Assembly: GCA_037045155.1 (NCBI GenBank)
Contig: JBAOIG010000002.1
Location: forward strand, 372,001 to 436,000
Length of the DNA: 64,000 nt
Source of the DNA: Thermomicrobiales bacterium
Lineage (GTDB): Bacteria; Chloroflexota; Chloroflexia; Thermomicrobiales; CFX8
Direction: 5' to 3'
A program made the translations under genes and the position numbers. Under the pieces are notes generated by a model. It saw only the letters and a list, made by a program, of their open reading frames with translations, ran no database searches and had not been told where the DNA came from. Numbering within the stretch: position 1 is the first letter of the stretch; the number at the start of each line of letters is the position of its first letter. This document shows, one piece after another, positions 25,071 to 32,684 of this stretch.

Positions 25071-26180
25071 TCAGCCGCAGGTGTTGTGGAACGCGGCCAG
25101 CCGCGCGATTCCCTCGCGCAGCGCATCGACGTCAGCGTCCAGCCGGATGCGCGTGTAGCCGCGCGCGGTCGGCCCCCATGCCGACCCTGGCCCGACAATT
25201 ACCCCGGCGGATTGCCGGATCATCGCCGCGGCCTGCCGGTCGTCGGGGTGGATCAGCCGGGTGTCGAGCAGCAGCGGCGGCCAGGCATCTGGCGGGATTG
25301 CCGGGATGCCGGCCGCGTCGAGCGCGGTGGTCGCCTCGTCGCGGATGGCCAGGAAATGGGCGCGGCGACTGGCCAGCCAGTCGTTCGGCCCCTCCAGCGC
25401 GGCGAGCGCGGCGAACTGTGACGCGGTGCTGGTGCAGATCGACATCGCCTGCTTGAGCTCCTGCATTCGGGCGCGCTGGTCGAGCGGGGTGGTGAAGTAG
25501 CCAGCCCGCCAGCCGGCCATCCCCCAGGCGTGCGAGAACGAACCTGCCGTCATCACACGCGCGCCGATTTCCGCATCGGCGAATGGCATCCCGGCCGGAT
25601 CGAATGCGCTCCACGCCAGCGAGCGATCGATGATAACCGCCATCTCGCGATCCAGCGCAGCAGCGGCGAGACGTTCGATTGTCCCATGCGGCAGTGTGAT
25701 TCCGCTGGCCGGCGACGGATTGCCGGCCAGCAGCACGCTCGCCATCGTTCCGGCCGGGATCTCGCCCCCAGCGGGGATCCACTCGACCCGCCCACCCATA
25801 AACACGAGCATCCGAGCGACGTTCGGCGCGATGGCGCCGGCCACCAGCACGCCGGTCCCGGGTGTAACGACTGACTGAAGCAGGATGTAGAGCGCCTCCG
25901 AGCCGCCGTTGGTGACGACAACCGCGTCGGGCTGGGCCGGATACCCCTCGATGGTCGACTGCTCTGCGATCTTCTCGCGGAGTGGCAGGATGCCCTGGCG
26001 ATCGGTGTAGTGTGTCTCTCCACGCTCGAGCGCCGCGATGGCAGCGGATTGGACGTGCTCTGCCGGGCCATCGGGGCCAGCAACGGTCAGGTCGATCGCG
26101 CCGGCCGGCCCGGACATCTCGCTCACACCGAGCAGCTCCCGAGCGCGTCCCGCAATCCTCTGGCCGATCTGATCGTTCAT
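25071..26180 (-). CDS. Aminotransferase homologue lacking the PLP lysine
   Basis: A 369-residue fold-type I aminotransferase homologue in which the Schiff-base lysine is replaced by His217: TAGSFSHAWGMAGWRAGYF, where functional relatives have S-K-x5-G-W-R. The flanking scaffold is kept (VTNGGSEALYILLQ; GNPSPASG in place of the usual NNPTAG; VIIDRSLAW for the PLP Asp; the GWR arginine). Without the lysine normal transamination is not expected. It may bind an external aldimine, act as a non-catalytic partner of the active paralogue downstream, or have a changed chemistry. ATG with GGAGGAC upstream. The frame is intact, so it is not an obvious pseudogene. Confidence 0.85.
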   Translation of the reverse strand: MNDQIGQRIAGRARELLGVSEMSGPAGAIDLTVAGPDGPAEHVQSAAIAALERGETHYTDRQGILPLREKIAEQSTIEGYPAQPDAVVVTNGGSEALYILLQSVVTPGTGVLVAGAIAPNVARMLVFMGGRVEWIPAGGEIPAGTMASVLLAGNPSPASGITLPHGTIERLAAAALDREMAVIIDRSLAWSAFDPAGMPFADAEIGARVMTAGSFSHAWGMAGWRAGYFTTPLDQRARMQELKQAMSICTSTASQFAALAALEGPNDWLASRRAHFLAIRDEATTALDAAGIPAIPPDAWPPLLLDTRLIHPDDRQAAAMIRQSAGVIVGPGSAWGPTARGYTRIRLDADVDALREGIARLAAFHNTCG

Positions 26181-26238
26181 GCTCGTCCTCCAGCGCATTG
26201 ACTCACCGGCACGATGGTATCAGCGTTGGGCGCGCGAC

Positions 26239-26273
26239 GACGAACCGCCTCCCCGTCAGGGAGGCGGTTCGTC
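26239..26273 (-). terminator. 15-bp perfect hairpin
   Basis: GACGAACCGCCTCCC pairs perfectly with its complement around a five-base loop (26254-26258). It lies downstream of the 52-residue membrane-protein gene and upstream of the aminotransferase pair, all on the minus strand, so it probably separates their transcripts. No U-tract follows. Confidence 0.6.
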
Positions 26274-26308
26274 GATGAGAAGATGTCGATTGAAAGGCTT
26301 CGCGCGGG

Positions 26309-26467
26309 CTAGATGCTGTGGAGAACGTGGATGAGCATCCAGCCGAAGACGGCGATCATGATGACGATCAGAAATGGTAGCAGCAGCCCGACGACCGACT
26401 CAGGATTCCAGCCGGTGCCATAGATCCCCACCCGAGCCTTGAGACGATCCCGCATCTCGATCAGCAT
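26309..26467 (-). CDS. 52-residue single-pass membrane protein
   Basis: A short gene beginning MLIEMRDRLKARVGIYGTGW and ending with one hydrophobic segment (VVGLLLPFLIVIMIAVFGWM, residues about 25-44) and a short LIHVLHSI tail. A strong AGGGGG lies eight bases before the ATG, supporting translation. The N-terminus is basic, so it would face the cytoplasm. No family is recognised. It stands alone, followed by a strong hairpin. Confidence 0.6.
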   Translation of the reverse strand: MLIEMRDRLKARVGIYGTGWNPESVVGLLLPFLIVIMIAVFGWMLIHVLHSI

Positions 26468-26628
26468 CCTGTGCACCCCCTGGTCGATACGCCCGCAAAC
26501 GCATACGCGAAGAGCCGGGGGAGTGAACCCCCACCCATTGTGCCGCTCATTCTAGCATGCTGCGACGGCGCTGATGGAACCCGCGCCTGCCGGCCGAACG
26601 CCTGATAAGGCAATTTGGGAAAAGGGTA

Positions 26629-26657
26629 TTGACAACTGGTCACAGACCCGATAGAGT
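26629..26657 (+). promoter_or_regulatory. Near-consensus sigma-70-type promoter
   Basis: TTGACA (26629-26634), a 17-bp spacer and TAGAGT (26652-26657). It is the best-matching promoter I noticed in the window and is set in an AT-richer patch. It fires into a 300-nt structured stretch before the DUF952 gene. Confidence 0.65.
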
Positions 26658-26663
26658 AGGTGT

Positions 26664-26950
26664 ACGGTCCCGATGAGTTACGTCGGAATCGACGCAGCGG
26701 AGACGATCGATTCGTCGGTTGTTGAAGTATCGCTCAGAACCACGGCAAACCGAGTCGCATTGATGACATATCAGCTTCGGCTGTGTCTCGATAGCGAAGA
26801 CGAGGCGGCGGGGACGGGCAGCACCGGAGGCTTCGGCCCGGGTGCAGGCTCAGATCAGATCGAAGCATGGCCGGGAGACTGGTCGAGCGGAGAGAGATCA
26901 AAGGCCGGGATAGCGTCGAAACCAGAGGCTCGTCGGGGCCTTTCCTTTTG
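26664..26950 (+). ncRNA. Candidate structured leader RNA or small RNA
   Basis: Downstream of the promoter, about 290 nt contain successive hairpins. CGTCG-GAAT-CGACG is at 26681-26694, GACGA-TCGAT-TCGTC at 26702-26716, CAGC-UUCG-GCUG at 26772-26783, and GCACC...GGUGC with an inner GGC-UUCG-GCC at 26821-26845. The stretch ends in AAAGGCC (26900-26906) pairing with GGCCUUU (26937-26943), followed by CCUUUU, which resembles an intrinsic terminator. The DUF952 start lies 26 bp further on. A frame is open through part of it but has no ribosome site. I could not match it to a known riboswitch or T-box. It could be an attenuated leader or an independent RNA. Confidence 0.5.
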
Positions 26951-26975
26951 CCTGCCGTTCTGTCGGGAGCAGCCG

Positions 26976-27314
26976 ATGACCAACCTGGCCTACCACCTTG
27001 TTGCCGAGAATTGGTACAAGCGGCAGCCGGCTGACAAGCCCTACCTCCCACAGGCATACCCGCTCGACGGCTTCGTCCACCTGACCCACGGCGAGCACGA
27101 GGTGGTCGAGGTCGGCAACCGGTACTACACCGGCGATTCCCGTCCGTACCTCCTGCTGACTATCGACCTCGACCGGGTCACGTCCGAGGTGCGCTACGAC
27201 GACCCCGACCGCCGCTACCCGCACGTCTACGGCCCGATCGACCGCGAGGCGATCCTGGCAGTGCGGGAGGTCTACCGCGGCCCGATGGGCTTGTTCCTGG
27301 CGATCGTCGGCTGA
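26976..27314 (+). CDS. DUF952 family protein
   Basis: A 112-residue protein of the DUF952 family, small cytoplasmic proteins of unproven function distantly related to ADP-ribosyl-type folds. Features: YHLVAENWYKRQPADKPYLP near the start, DGFVHLTHGEHEVVEVGNRYY (the family's FIHxS-type segment, here FVHLT), LLLTIDLDRVTSEVRYDD and the RRYPHVYGPIDREAIL signature near the C-terminus. ATG with GGGAGC seven bases upstream; a longer frame upstream overlaps the structured leader and is not used. It is followed after two bases by a DinB-like gene, so the two are probably co-transcribed. Confidence 0.85.
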   Translation: MTNLAYHLVAENWYKRQPADKPYLPQAYPLDGFVHLTHGEHEVVEVGNRYYTGDSRPYLLLTIDLDRVTSEVRYDDPDRRYPHVYGPIDREAILAVREVYRGPMGLFLAIVG

Positions 27315-27316
27315 CG

Positions 27317-27850
27317 ATGCCGAGCCTGACGATGCCGGCCATCTTGCTCGTTACCGCCTGGGACGACCTGGACTGGGCTATCGCCGACGTGTCCGCCGAC
27401 GATATGCTGCGGCAGATCGACGGAACCAGCTGCTTTGCCTGGACGCTCGCGCACGTCACCTTTCAGGTCGATTCGTGGATCAATCGTCGCTTCCAGCACC
27501 TGCCGCTGGATCCGCTGCTGAGTAGTCCGCGCTTCGGTATTGGCGGTGACGGCGGGGCCGACGACTGGCCAGCGATCCGCGATGCCATCTCCAGCGTGCG
27601 CGATCGCCTGCGGCCGTACTTGCTGTCCCTCGACGAGGCGGGCCTCGATCTGACGCTGCAGTACGATGGCAGCTATAAGCCGTTCCGCGAGACTGGCATC
27701 AACCTCCGCATCGCGATCGTCCAGTGCGCAATTCATCATGTGTTCCACCTCGGTGAGATCGTCGCCAAGCGCGAGCTGATTGGCTACGACACTGGCGCCT
27801 TCCCCGGCGCGTTCGGCGCGGCACTGGTGGGCGCGCACTACCAGCGCTAA
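27317..27850 (+). CDS. DinB-like four-helix protein
   Basis: A 177-residue protein of the DinB/YfiT-like superfamily, a four-helix bundle that usually binds a divalent metal through three histidines; members include thiol-dependent S-transferases. Likely metal residues are in SCFAWTLAHVTFQ (about residue 45) and QCAIHHVFHLGEIVAKRELIG (HxxxH type, near 145-155). The start is two bases after the DUF952 stop. A perfect hairpin follows. The substrate is unknown, and family assignment rests on fold-type motifs only. Confidence 0.7.
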   Translation: MPSLTMPAILLVTAWDDLDWAIADVSADDMLRQIDGTSCFAWTLAHVTFQVDSWINRRFQHLPLDPLLSSPRFGIGGDGGADDWPAIRDAISSVRDRLRPYLLSLDEAGLDLTLQYDGSYKPFRETGINLRIAIVQCAIHHVFHLGEIVAKRELIGYDTGAFPGAFGAALVGAHYQR

Positions 27851-27854
27851 CGAT

Positions 27855-27876
27855 CGTCGATGCGATAGCATCGACG
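27855..27876. terminator. 9-bp perfect hairpin after the DinB-like gene
   Basis: CGTCGATGC pairs with GCATCGACG around a GATA tetraloop, five bases after the stop. There is no U-tract, so it could also be an mRNA-stabilising or attenuating structure before the next small gene. Confidence 0.45.
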
Positions 27877-27901
27877 AGGCAAGCGGAGAGCGGAGTGGCG
27901 C

Positions 27902-28150
27902 GTGAGTGGACAGCTGATTATCGGTGTGTTGTTCCTGGTGGTGTACGTGCCATTGGTCGTCTGGCTCTATGGCCGGCGTGGAAGGTGGACGGCGGCATCC
28001 GGCTGGCTGTTGCTGATGGGCGGCGCGTTGCTGGTGCTCGGTGGCGAGGGCGATGCGTTTCCCTGGGCCGGGTTGTTGTGGACAGGCGTAGCCACGTTCG
28101 GTGTATTGCTATTGGCGATGGACAGAGTTGCGCTTCGCAAGCGCCGCTAG
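27902..28150 (+). CDS. 82-residue membrane protein of unknown function
   Basis: Not recognised as a named family. Three hydrophobic segments are visible (residues about 4-24, 34-47 and 55-74), with a basic loop GRRGRW between the first two and a basic tail LRKRR. GTG start with GGAGAG nearby upstream. It ends four bases before the stop of the convergent zinc-ribbon gene. Confidence 0.65.
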   Translation: MSGQLIIGVLFLVVYVPLVVWLYGRRGRWTAASGWLLLMGGALLVLGGEGDAFPWAGLLWTGVATFGVLLLAMDRVALRKRR

Positions 28151-28154
28151 CAGG

Positions 28155-28496
28155 CTAGAGGATCGAGCCGACGCCGGCCCAGAGCAGCCAGCAGAGACAG
28201 CAACCAACCAGCAGAACGATTGCGGCGATTATCAGGCAGGTCCGGTTTCCTCCACGGACGACCTTCACCCGCCCACTGCTGAATGTCGTCGTCTGCGCGT
28301 GGCCCTGCCAGCCGGCGTGCGCCGCCTGCGACTCCTCAACCGGCTCTGGCTCACCGCTCGTCACATCGATGACCTGCCCCGGCCCGCCGAGCCATGCTCC
28401 GCAAGAGCGACAATGGACATCCTGTGCGGTGTTCGACGTTCCGCAGTTTGGACATGTGACCGTGCCGGCCAGGTTACGTTCGTCTTGGTCGTCCAC
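28155..28496 (-). CDS. Zinc-ribbon protein with a C-terminal membrane anchor
   Basis: A 113-residue protein with an N-terminal double-CxxC zinc ribbon (Cys15, Cys18, Cys29 and Cys32, in VTCPNCGTSNTAQDVHCRSCG), a polar middle, and one hydrophobic C-terminal segment (residues about 85-110, with a Cys-rich VGCCLCW part). The ribbon would lie in the cytoplasm. GTG start with AGAGGA upstream. Such proteins are common and mostly uncharacterised. Confidence 0.75.
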   Translation of the reverse strand: MDDQDERNLAGTVTCPNCGTSNTAQDVHCRSCGAWLGGPGQVIDVTSGEPEPVEESQAAHAGWQGHAQTTTFSSGRVKVVRGGNRTCLIIAAIVLLVGCCLCWLLWAGVGSIL

Positions 28497-28567
28497 TGTT
28501 CCGTCCTCTCCGCCGTTTCGTGGGCAACAATACTACTGACTGAGATGAACGAACGAGACGAGGCAGT

Positions 28568-29440
28568 GTGAGACACGAAGAATCGGGGACAGGGACGCTC
28601 TACCTCGTCGCGCTGCCGATCGGTAATCTGCAGGACATCACCATGCGGGCTGTCGATGTCCTCCGCGCGGTCGACCTGATTGCCGCCGAGGACACCCGCG
28701 ACTTCCGCGCGATCGCGCGAGCGCACGATATCGCCACGCGTGTTGTCTCCTACCACGACTTCAACGAGCAGGCGCGCGCTCCGGAGCTGGCCGGTCGGCT
28801 GCTGGCCGGCGAGAACATCGCGCTCGTGTCTGACGCTGGCACGCCGCTGGTGAACGACCCTGGCTTCCGGATCGTTGGCGCGGCGATTGAGGCTGGCGTG
28901 CCGGTGACCAGTATCCCCGGCCCGAGCGCGGTAACGACGGCGCTGGCGGCGGCCGGCCTGCCGGTCGCGCCGTTCGTCTTCCTCGGCTTCCCACCGCGCA
29001 CCAGTGGCAAGCGCCGAACGTTCTTCTCCCCCTGGCTGCGAACCCCCGCGACGATCGTCTTCTTCGAGGCGCCGCACCGGTTGATCGATACGCTGGAGGA
29101 TCTGCTCGTTGCTGGTGGCGATCGGCCTGCCTGCCTGGCTCGCAACCTGACGAAGCCTCACGAGCGCTACCAACGGGGGACACTGGCCAGTCTGCTGGCC
29201 GATCTGCGCGCAGAAGGGGACGTTCGCGGCGAGACGACGGTCGTCGTCGGCGGCGGGGAACCCGGCGCTGGGGAGGACGAGCAGGCCGAAGGCGCTGCCG
29301 ATGCGGCCGCCGCGATGCTGGCGCAGGGGCTCGACTCGAAGACAATCCTCGACCGGTTGATCCGCGAGCACGGGCTGAAGCGCCGAGCAGCCTACGACCT
29401 CATCCTGCGCACCCGGAGCGAGGGAGTGTCCGGTGAGTGA
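28568..29440 (+). CDS. rsmI: 16S rRNA (cytidine-1402-2'-O)-methyltransferase
   Basis: A 290-residue RsmI, which 2'-O-methylates C1402 of 16S rRNA in the decoding centre. Family motifs: GTLYLVALPIGNLQDITMRA near the start, AEDTRDFR, SYHDFNE, ALVSDAGTPLVNDPGF, SIPGPSAVTTALAAAGL, FLGFPPR and FFEAPHRL. The C-terminal ~50 residues form the usual small extra domain. GTG start. Its last eight bases overlap the next gene, an ArmA/Rmt-like 16S methyltransferase, indicating tight translational coupling in an RNA-modification operon. Confidence 0.95.
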   Translation: MRHEESGTGTLYLVALPIGNLQDITMRAVDVLRAVDLIAAEDTRDFRAIARAHDIATRVVSYHDFNEQARAPELAGRLLAGENIALVSDAGTPLVNDPGFRIVGAAIEAGVPVTSIPGPSAVTTALAAAGLPVAPFVFLGFPPRTSGKRRTFFSPWLRTPATIVFFEAPHRLIDTLEDLLVAGGDRPACLARNLTKPHERYQRGTLASLLADLRAEGDVRGETTVVVGGGEPGAGEDEQAEGAADAAAAMLAQGLDSKTILDRLIREHGLKRRAAYDLILRTRSEGVSGE

Positions 29441-30251
29441 GATCCGGCTGGATGATGTCCTGGCGCGGGTCGCAGTCTCCCGACGCTACCGGCACGTCTC
29501 CGATGAGGTTGTCCGGCGGCTGGCGACGGAAGAGATCGTCAAGTCGCACAACCTGGCCGATGCCGAGAAGCGGACGAAACGTCGCCTGCACCAGATATTC
29601 GGCGCATATACCGGCCAGCCGGACTATCCGCAGCGCCTGCTGGCCCTGGCCCGCGCGATCGATGGCGGCGACGCGGAGTCCGTCCGCGAGGTCTGCCGTC
29701 TGGCAATGGCCGGTCACGTCTCGACGCGTGAACGGCTGCCGATCCTCGATCGCTTCTACGCGGAGCTGCTCGCGGTCACCGGTGTTCCGTCGGTCGTGTG
29801 CGATATCGCCTGCGGCCTGAATCCGCTCGCTGTGCCGTGGATGGGATTGCCAGCCGGCGCGCGCTACGTAGCCTGCGACATCGACAGCCAGCTCGTCGGC
29901 TTCGTCGCGGCGGCGCTCGATCTGTTCGGCATTGACGCGCAGGTTGAGCTGCGGGATGTCGTGACGTTGCCACCAGCCTGCGACGCGGATATTGCGCTGC
30001 TGCTGAAATCCGTGCCCTGCCTCGACCAGCAGGGTGCTGGCGTGGCAGCGCGCGCGCTGGCCGGGCTGCGGGCGCGACACATCGTCGTATCCTTCCCCGT
30101 CCAGTCGATCGGCGGGCGGGAGAAAGGCATGGAGCGCACCTACCGGGCGCGCTTCGCGACGCTGATCGATGAGCTGGGCTGGCAGGAGCGGCGGGTTCAG
30201 GAGCTGTCAATATCGGGCGAGCTGGTCATTGTGATCGAGGGGGAACGCTGA
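29433..30251 (+). CDS. ArmA/Rmt-like 16S rRNA (m7G1405-type) methyltransferase
   Basis: A 272-residue homologue of the aminoglycoside-resistance methyltransferases (ArmA, RmtA-H, and producer enzymes such as Sgm and FmrO) that make m7G at position 1405 of 16S rRNA. Signatures: N-terminal helical rRNA-binding part with KRRLHQIFGAY at residues 50-59, STRERLPILDRFYAELL before the catalytic core, SAM motif VCDIACGLNPLAVPW, the acidic CDID after strand 2, KSVPCLDQQ, and VVSFPVQSIGGREKGM near the end. It overlaps rsmI by eight bases and tgt by one, so it is embedded in a housekeeping operon rather than a mobile element. Resistance activity is inferred, not shown. Confidence 0.85.
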   Translation: MSEIRLDDVLARVAVSRRYRHVSDEVVRRLATEEIVKSHNLADAEKRTKRRLHQIFGAYTGQPDYPQRLLALARAIDGGDAESVREVCRLAMAGHVSTRERLPILDRFYAELLAVTGVPSVVCDIACGLNPLAVPWMGLPAGARYVACDIDSQLVGFVAAALDLFGIDAQVELRDVVTLPPACDADIALLLKSVPCLDQQGAGVAARALAGLRARHIVVSFPVQSIGGREKGMERTYRARFATLIDELGWQERRVQELSISGELVIVIEGER

Positions 30252-31339
30252 TGGCCGAGGCGCGCGCGACGCTGACGACCCGGCGGGGCGAGATCGCCAT
30301 GCCAGCCTTCCTGCCGGACGCGACTCGCGCCGTCGTGCGTGGTGTTACGTCGTCTGACCTTGTCGAGGTCGGCACTCCGGCGCTCGTCGTCAACGCCTTC
30401 CACCTGCTGCGCCGTCCCGGCGTGCGGGTGGTCCAGGCGCACGGCGGCATCCATGCCTTCATGGGTTGGGATCGGCCGGTGCTGAGCGATTCCGGTGGCT
30501 TCCAGGTCTACTCGCTGATCCGACAGAACCCTGACTATGGCGTCATCCGCGCCAACGAGGTGATCTTCCGCGAGCCCGATACCGGCGAGAAGTGGACGCT
30601 GACCCCCGAGCGGGTGATCCAGATCCAGTTTCAGCTTGGCTCGGACATCGTCGTCTGCCTCGACGACTGCACTGACGTCGGCGCCGGGCTGGACGAGCAG
30701 GAGCGCGCAGTCGAGCGGACCATCCGCTGGGCGCGGCGCTGTCGCGAGGAGTACGACCGGCTGGCCGGCCAGATGAAGCGCGAGCAGCCGCCGCTGATCT
30801 TCGCCGTCGTTCAGGGCGGCGGTAGCGAAGCATTGCGTCGAGCCTGCGCCCAAGCCCTGGTCGAGATCGGGTTCGATGGCTTCGGGTTCGGCGGCTGGCC
30901 GCTGGACGCCGACGGCGCGCTCCTGACCGACGTGCTCGGCTGGGTGGCCGATGCGCTGCCGCCGGATGCGCCCAAGCACGCGCTCGGCATCGGCAGCCCG
31001 GCGCACGTCGTCACCGCCCGCGCGCTCGGCTACACGACGTTCGACTCCAGCTTCCCGACCCGCGATGCGCGACATAACCGGCTCTACGTCTTCCAGCCCG
31101 ACTTTCCCGAGCGCGCCCCGCGACCAGGCGAGCGCTTCTACCGCACGCTCTACATCCTCGACGCCGACTATCGCGCCGACCGCGAGCCGGTCGACCCGGG
31201 CTGCGATTGCCCGCTCTGCCGGACATACTCGCGCGCCTACCTTCACCACCTGTTCAAGATCGGCGACGCGGCCGGCGAGCGGCTGGCGACTCTCCATAAC
31301 CTGCGCTTCTACGCGCGTCTGCTGGCGGCGCTGCCGTAG
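30251..31339 (+). CDS. tgt: tRNA-guanine transglycosylase family protein
   Basis: A 362-residue Tgt homologue, a TIM barrel that swaps guanine 34 of certain tRNAs for a deazaguanine (preQ1 or queuine). Visible: VNAFHLLRRPG, FMGWDRPVLSDSGGFQVYSL (nucleobase pocket), FQLGSDIVVCLDDCT, FAVVQGG, GFGGWP, IGSPAHVV, and FDSSFPTRDARHN holding the expected nucleophilic Asp. The zinc site is CDCPLCRTYSRAYLHHLF. The sequence is more divergent than typical bacterial Tgt (FDSS instead of FDCV), so substrate or base specificity may differ. The start overlaps the upstream stop (TGATG). queC lies 6.4 kb upstream. Confidence 0.88.
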   Translation: MAEARATLTTRRGEIAMPAFLPDATRAVVRGVTSSDLVEVGTPALVVNAFHLLRRPGVRVVQAHGGIHAFMGWDRPVLSDSGGFQVYSLIRQNPDYGVIRANEVIFREPDTGEKWTLTPERVIQIQFQLGSDIVVCLDDCTDVGAGLDEQERAVERTIRWARRCREEYDRLAGQMKREQPPLIFAVVQGGGSEALRRACAQALVEIGFDGFGFGGWPLDADGALLTDVLGWVADALPPDAPKHALGIGSPAHVVTARALGYTTFDSSFPTRDARHNRLYVFQPDFPERAPRPGERFYRTLYILDADYRADREPVDPGCDCPLCRTYSRAYLHHLFKIGDAAGERLATLHNLRFYARLLAALP

Positions 31340-31434
31340 GCAGCCTCGTCATGCAGTTGCTCGACCTCGTCGGGCTTCCAGCGAAGCGGCAGGCGTTGGC
31401 CTTCCCCGGCGCGCCGATGGTCGCCCAGTAGCGG

Positions 31435-31614
31435 TCAGGCAGGCGCGCCATCGCGGGCGTAGCACCACCTGACGAACTCCAGATAGCGGCATTCCTGAAC
31501 GCTGCAGATGTGTTCAACAGATGCATACCGCTCGCGCAGCCTGATCAGTCGCCCGATCTGCTCTGGCGTGAAGCCCTGCACGATCAGGTCGGCGACCGTG
31601 ATTGTGGTTGCCAT
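31435..31614 (-). CDS. 59-residue protein of unknown function
   Basis: A short, soluble protein that I do not recognise. It begins MATTITVADLIVQGFTPEQI and continues with a basic helix (GRLIRLRERYASVEHICS) and two aromatic-rich segments. The first half resembles a short helix-turn-helix-like arrangement, but this is weak. The ATG at 31614 is set by AAGGAG seven bases upstream. It is alone and convergent to tgt. Confidence 0.55.
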   Translation of the reverse strand: MATTITVADLIVQGFTPEQIGRLIRLRERYASVEHICSVQECRYLEFVRWCYARDGAPA

Positions 31615-31847
31615 CGTCTTACTCCTTGTCGCCTGCAACGCCATGCCTCACTCGTTTCCCGTCATCCTCGCGATCACGCGGTGGTGACATTCACAGCATG
31701 CTCTGGCCACCGCGCTCACGCATCCGTTGATGTACGCAATCCCGATCTGTGGCACGGAATACGTAGTGTGACGGGGATAGTGAGATGTCCCGGAATGCGG
31801 GGTAAGATCAAGTGTTTGAAATCACGAAGGGGAGGTAGTAGCTGAAC

Positions 31848-32675
31848 ATGACCGACGAAGAGCAACAGATGGGGCTGTCCGAGGACGCCGAGCGGGTTGA
31901 CGGGCAGTCCGAGATAGATCTCAGCACGAAGGCGCTTGCGCCGACTCGGCCAGAAGAGATGCCGAAGCGAGCGTTGGTGATCGTCGCCCATCCGGACGAC
32001 GCCGAGTTTTCCTGCGGCGCAACGGCCGCGAAGTGGTCGCGCGATGGCTGGGACGTGCGCTATGTGATCGTGACCGACGCATCCGGCGGTGGCGATGATA
32101 ATGCGACCGACGTTGGCCCCGAGGCGCGCAAGGCGATCTCCGACCGGCGCAAGGCGGAGCAGCGTGAGGCGGCGCGGGTCGCTGGCGTTGCCGGGGTGGA
32201 TTTCCTCGACCAGCGCGACGGCACGATCGAGCCGACGCTGGCGCTCCGGCGCGAGATCGTGCGCTGCATCCGGCGACACAAGCCGTCGATCATCGTCTGC
32301 CCCAGCCCGGAGTATCGCTGGGATCCGTTCTACATCGGCCGGCACCATCCCGATCACCTTGCTGTCGGACAGGCAGTGATCGCCGCGATCTATCCCTCCG
32401 CTCGTAATGCCTGGGATTTCCCCGAGCTGCTGGAGGAGGGGCTGCTGCCCCACCGGGTCAAGGAGCTCTGGGTTGTCGGCGCGCCGAACACGAACCACTT
32501 CGTCAACGTGTCCGAGACGGTCGATGTCAAGATCGAGGCGCTGCGCGCCCACGATAGCCAGCTCGGCGCGCATTTCGACGAAGTCGCAAAGAACGTTCGC
32601 TCTGGCCTGCAGCTCAACGGCTCGAAATACGGCGTCTCAGCGGCCGAGGAGTTCTATCGGGCTGGCGTGGGGTGA
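31848..32675 (+). CDS. PIG-L (LmbE) family deacetylase
   Basis: A 275-residue Zn-dependent N-deacetylase of the PIG-L/LmbE family, which removes acetyl groups from N-acetylglucosamine-type conjugates, as in mycothiol or bacillithiol biosynthesis. The metal motif AHPDDAE sits at about residues 47-53 (VIVAHPDDAEFSCGATAAKW), and the third metal His is in RHHPDHLAVGQ. The first 40 residues are a polar extension. GGGGAGG precedes the ATG. A second, clearly different PIG-L gene lies 174 bp downstream. The substrate is unknown. Confidence 0.9.
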   Translation: MTDEEQQMGLSEDAERVDGQSEIDLSTKALAPTRPEEMPKRALVIVAHPDDAEFSCGATAAKWSRDGWDVRYVIVTDASGGGDDNATDVGPEARKAISDRRKAEQREAARVAGVAGVDFLDQRDGTIEPTLALRREIVRCIRRHKPSIIVCPSPEYRWDPFYIGRHHPDHLAVGQAVIAAIYPSARNAWDFPELLEEGLLPHRVKELWVVGAPNTNHFVNVSETVDVKIEALRAHDSQLGAHFDEVAKNVRSGLQLNGSKYGVSAAEEFYRAGVG

Positions 32676-32684
32676 CCCCTCCCC

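Noticed and set aside
26664..26950. T-box leader or known riboswitch
   Set aside because: No T-box antiterminator sequence (TGGNACCGCG) and no conserved core of TPP, cobalamin, SAM, glycine or ydaO classes could be found by eye.
26673..26975. Upstream in-frame extension of the DUF952 gene
   Set aside because: The extension lacks family similarity and a ribosome site, and runs through hairpins; the start at 26976 has both.
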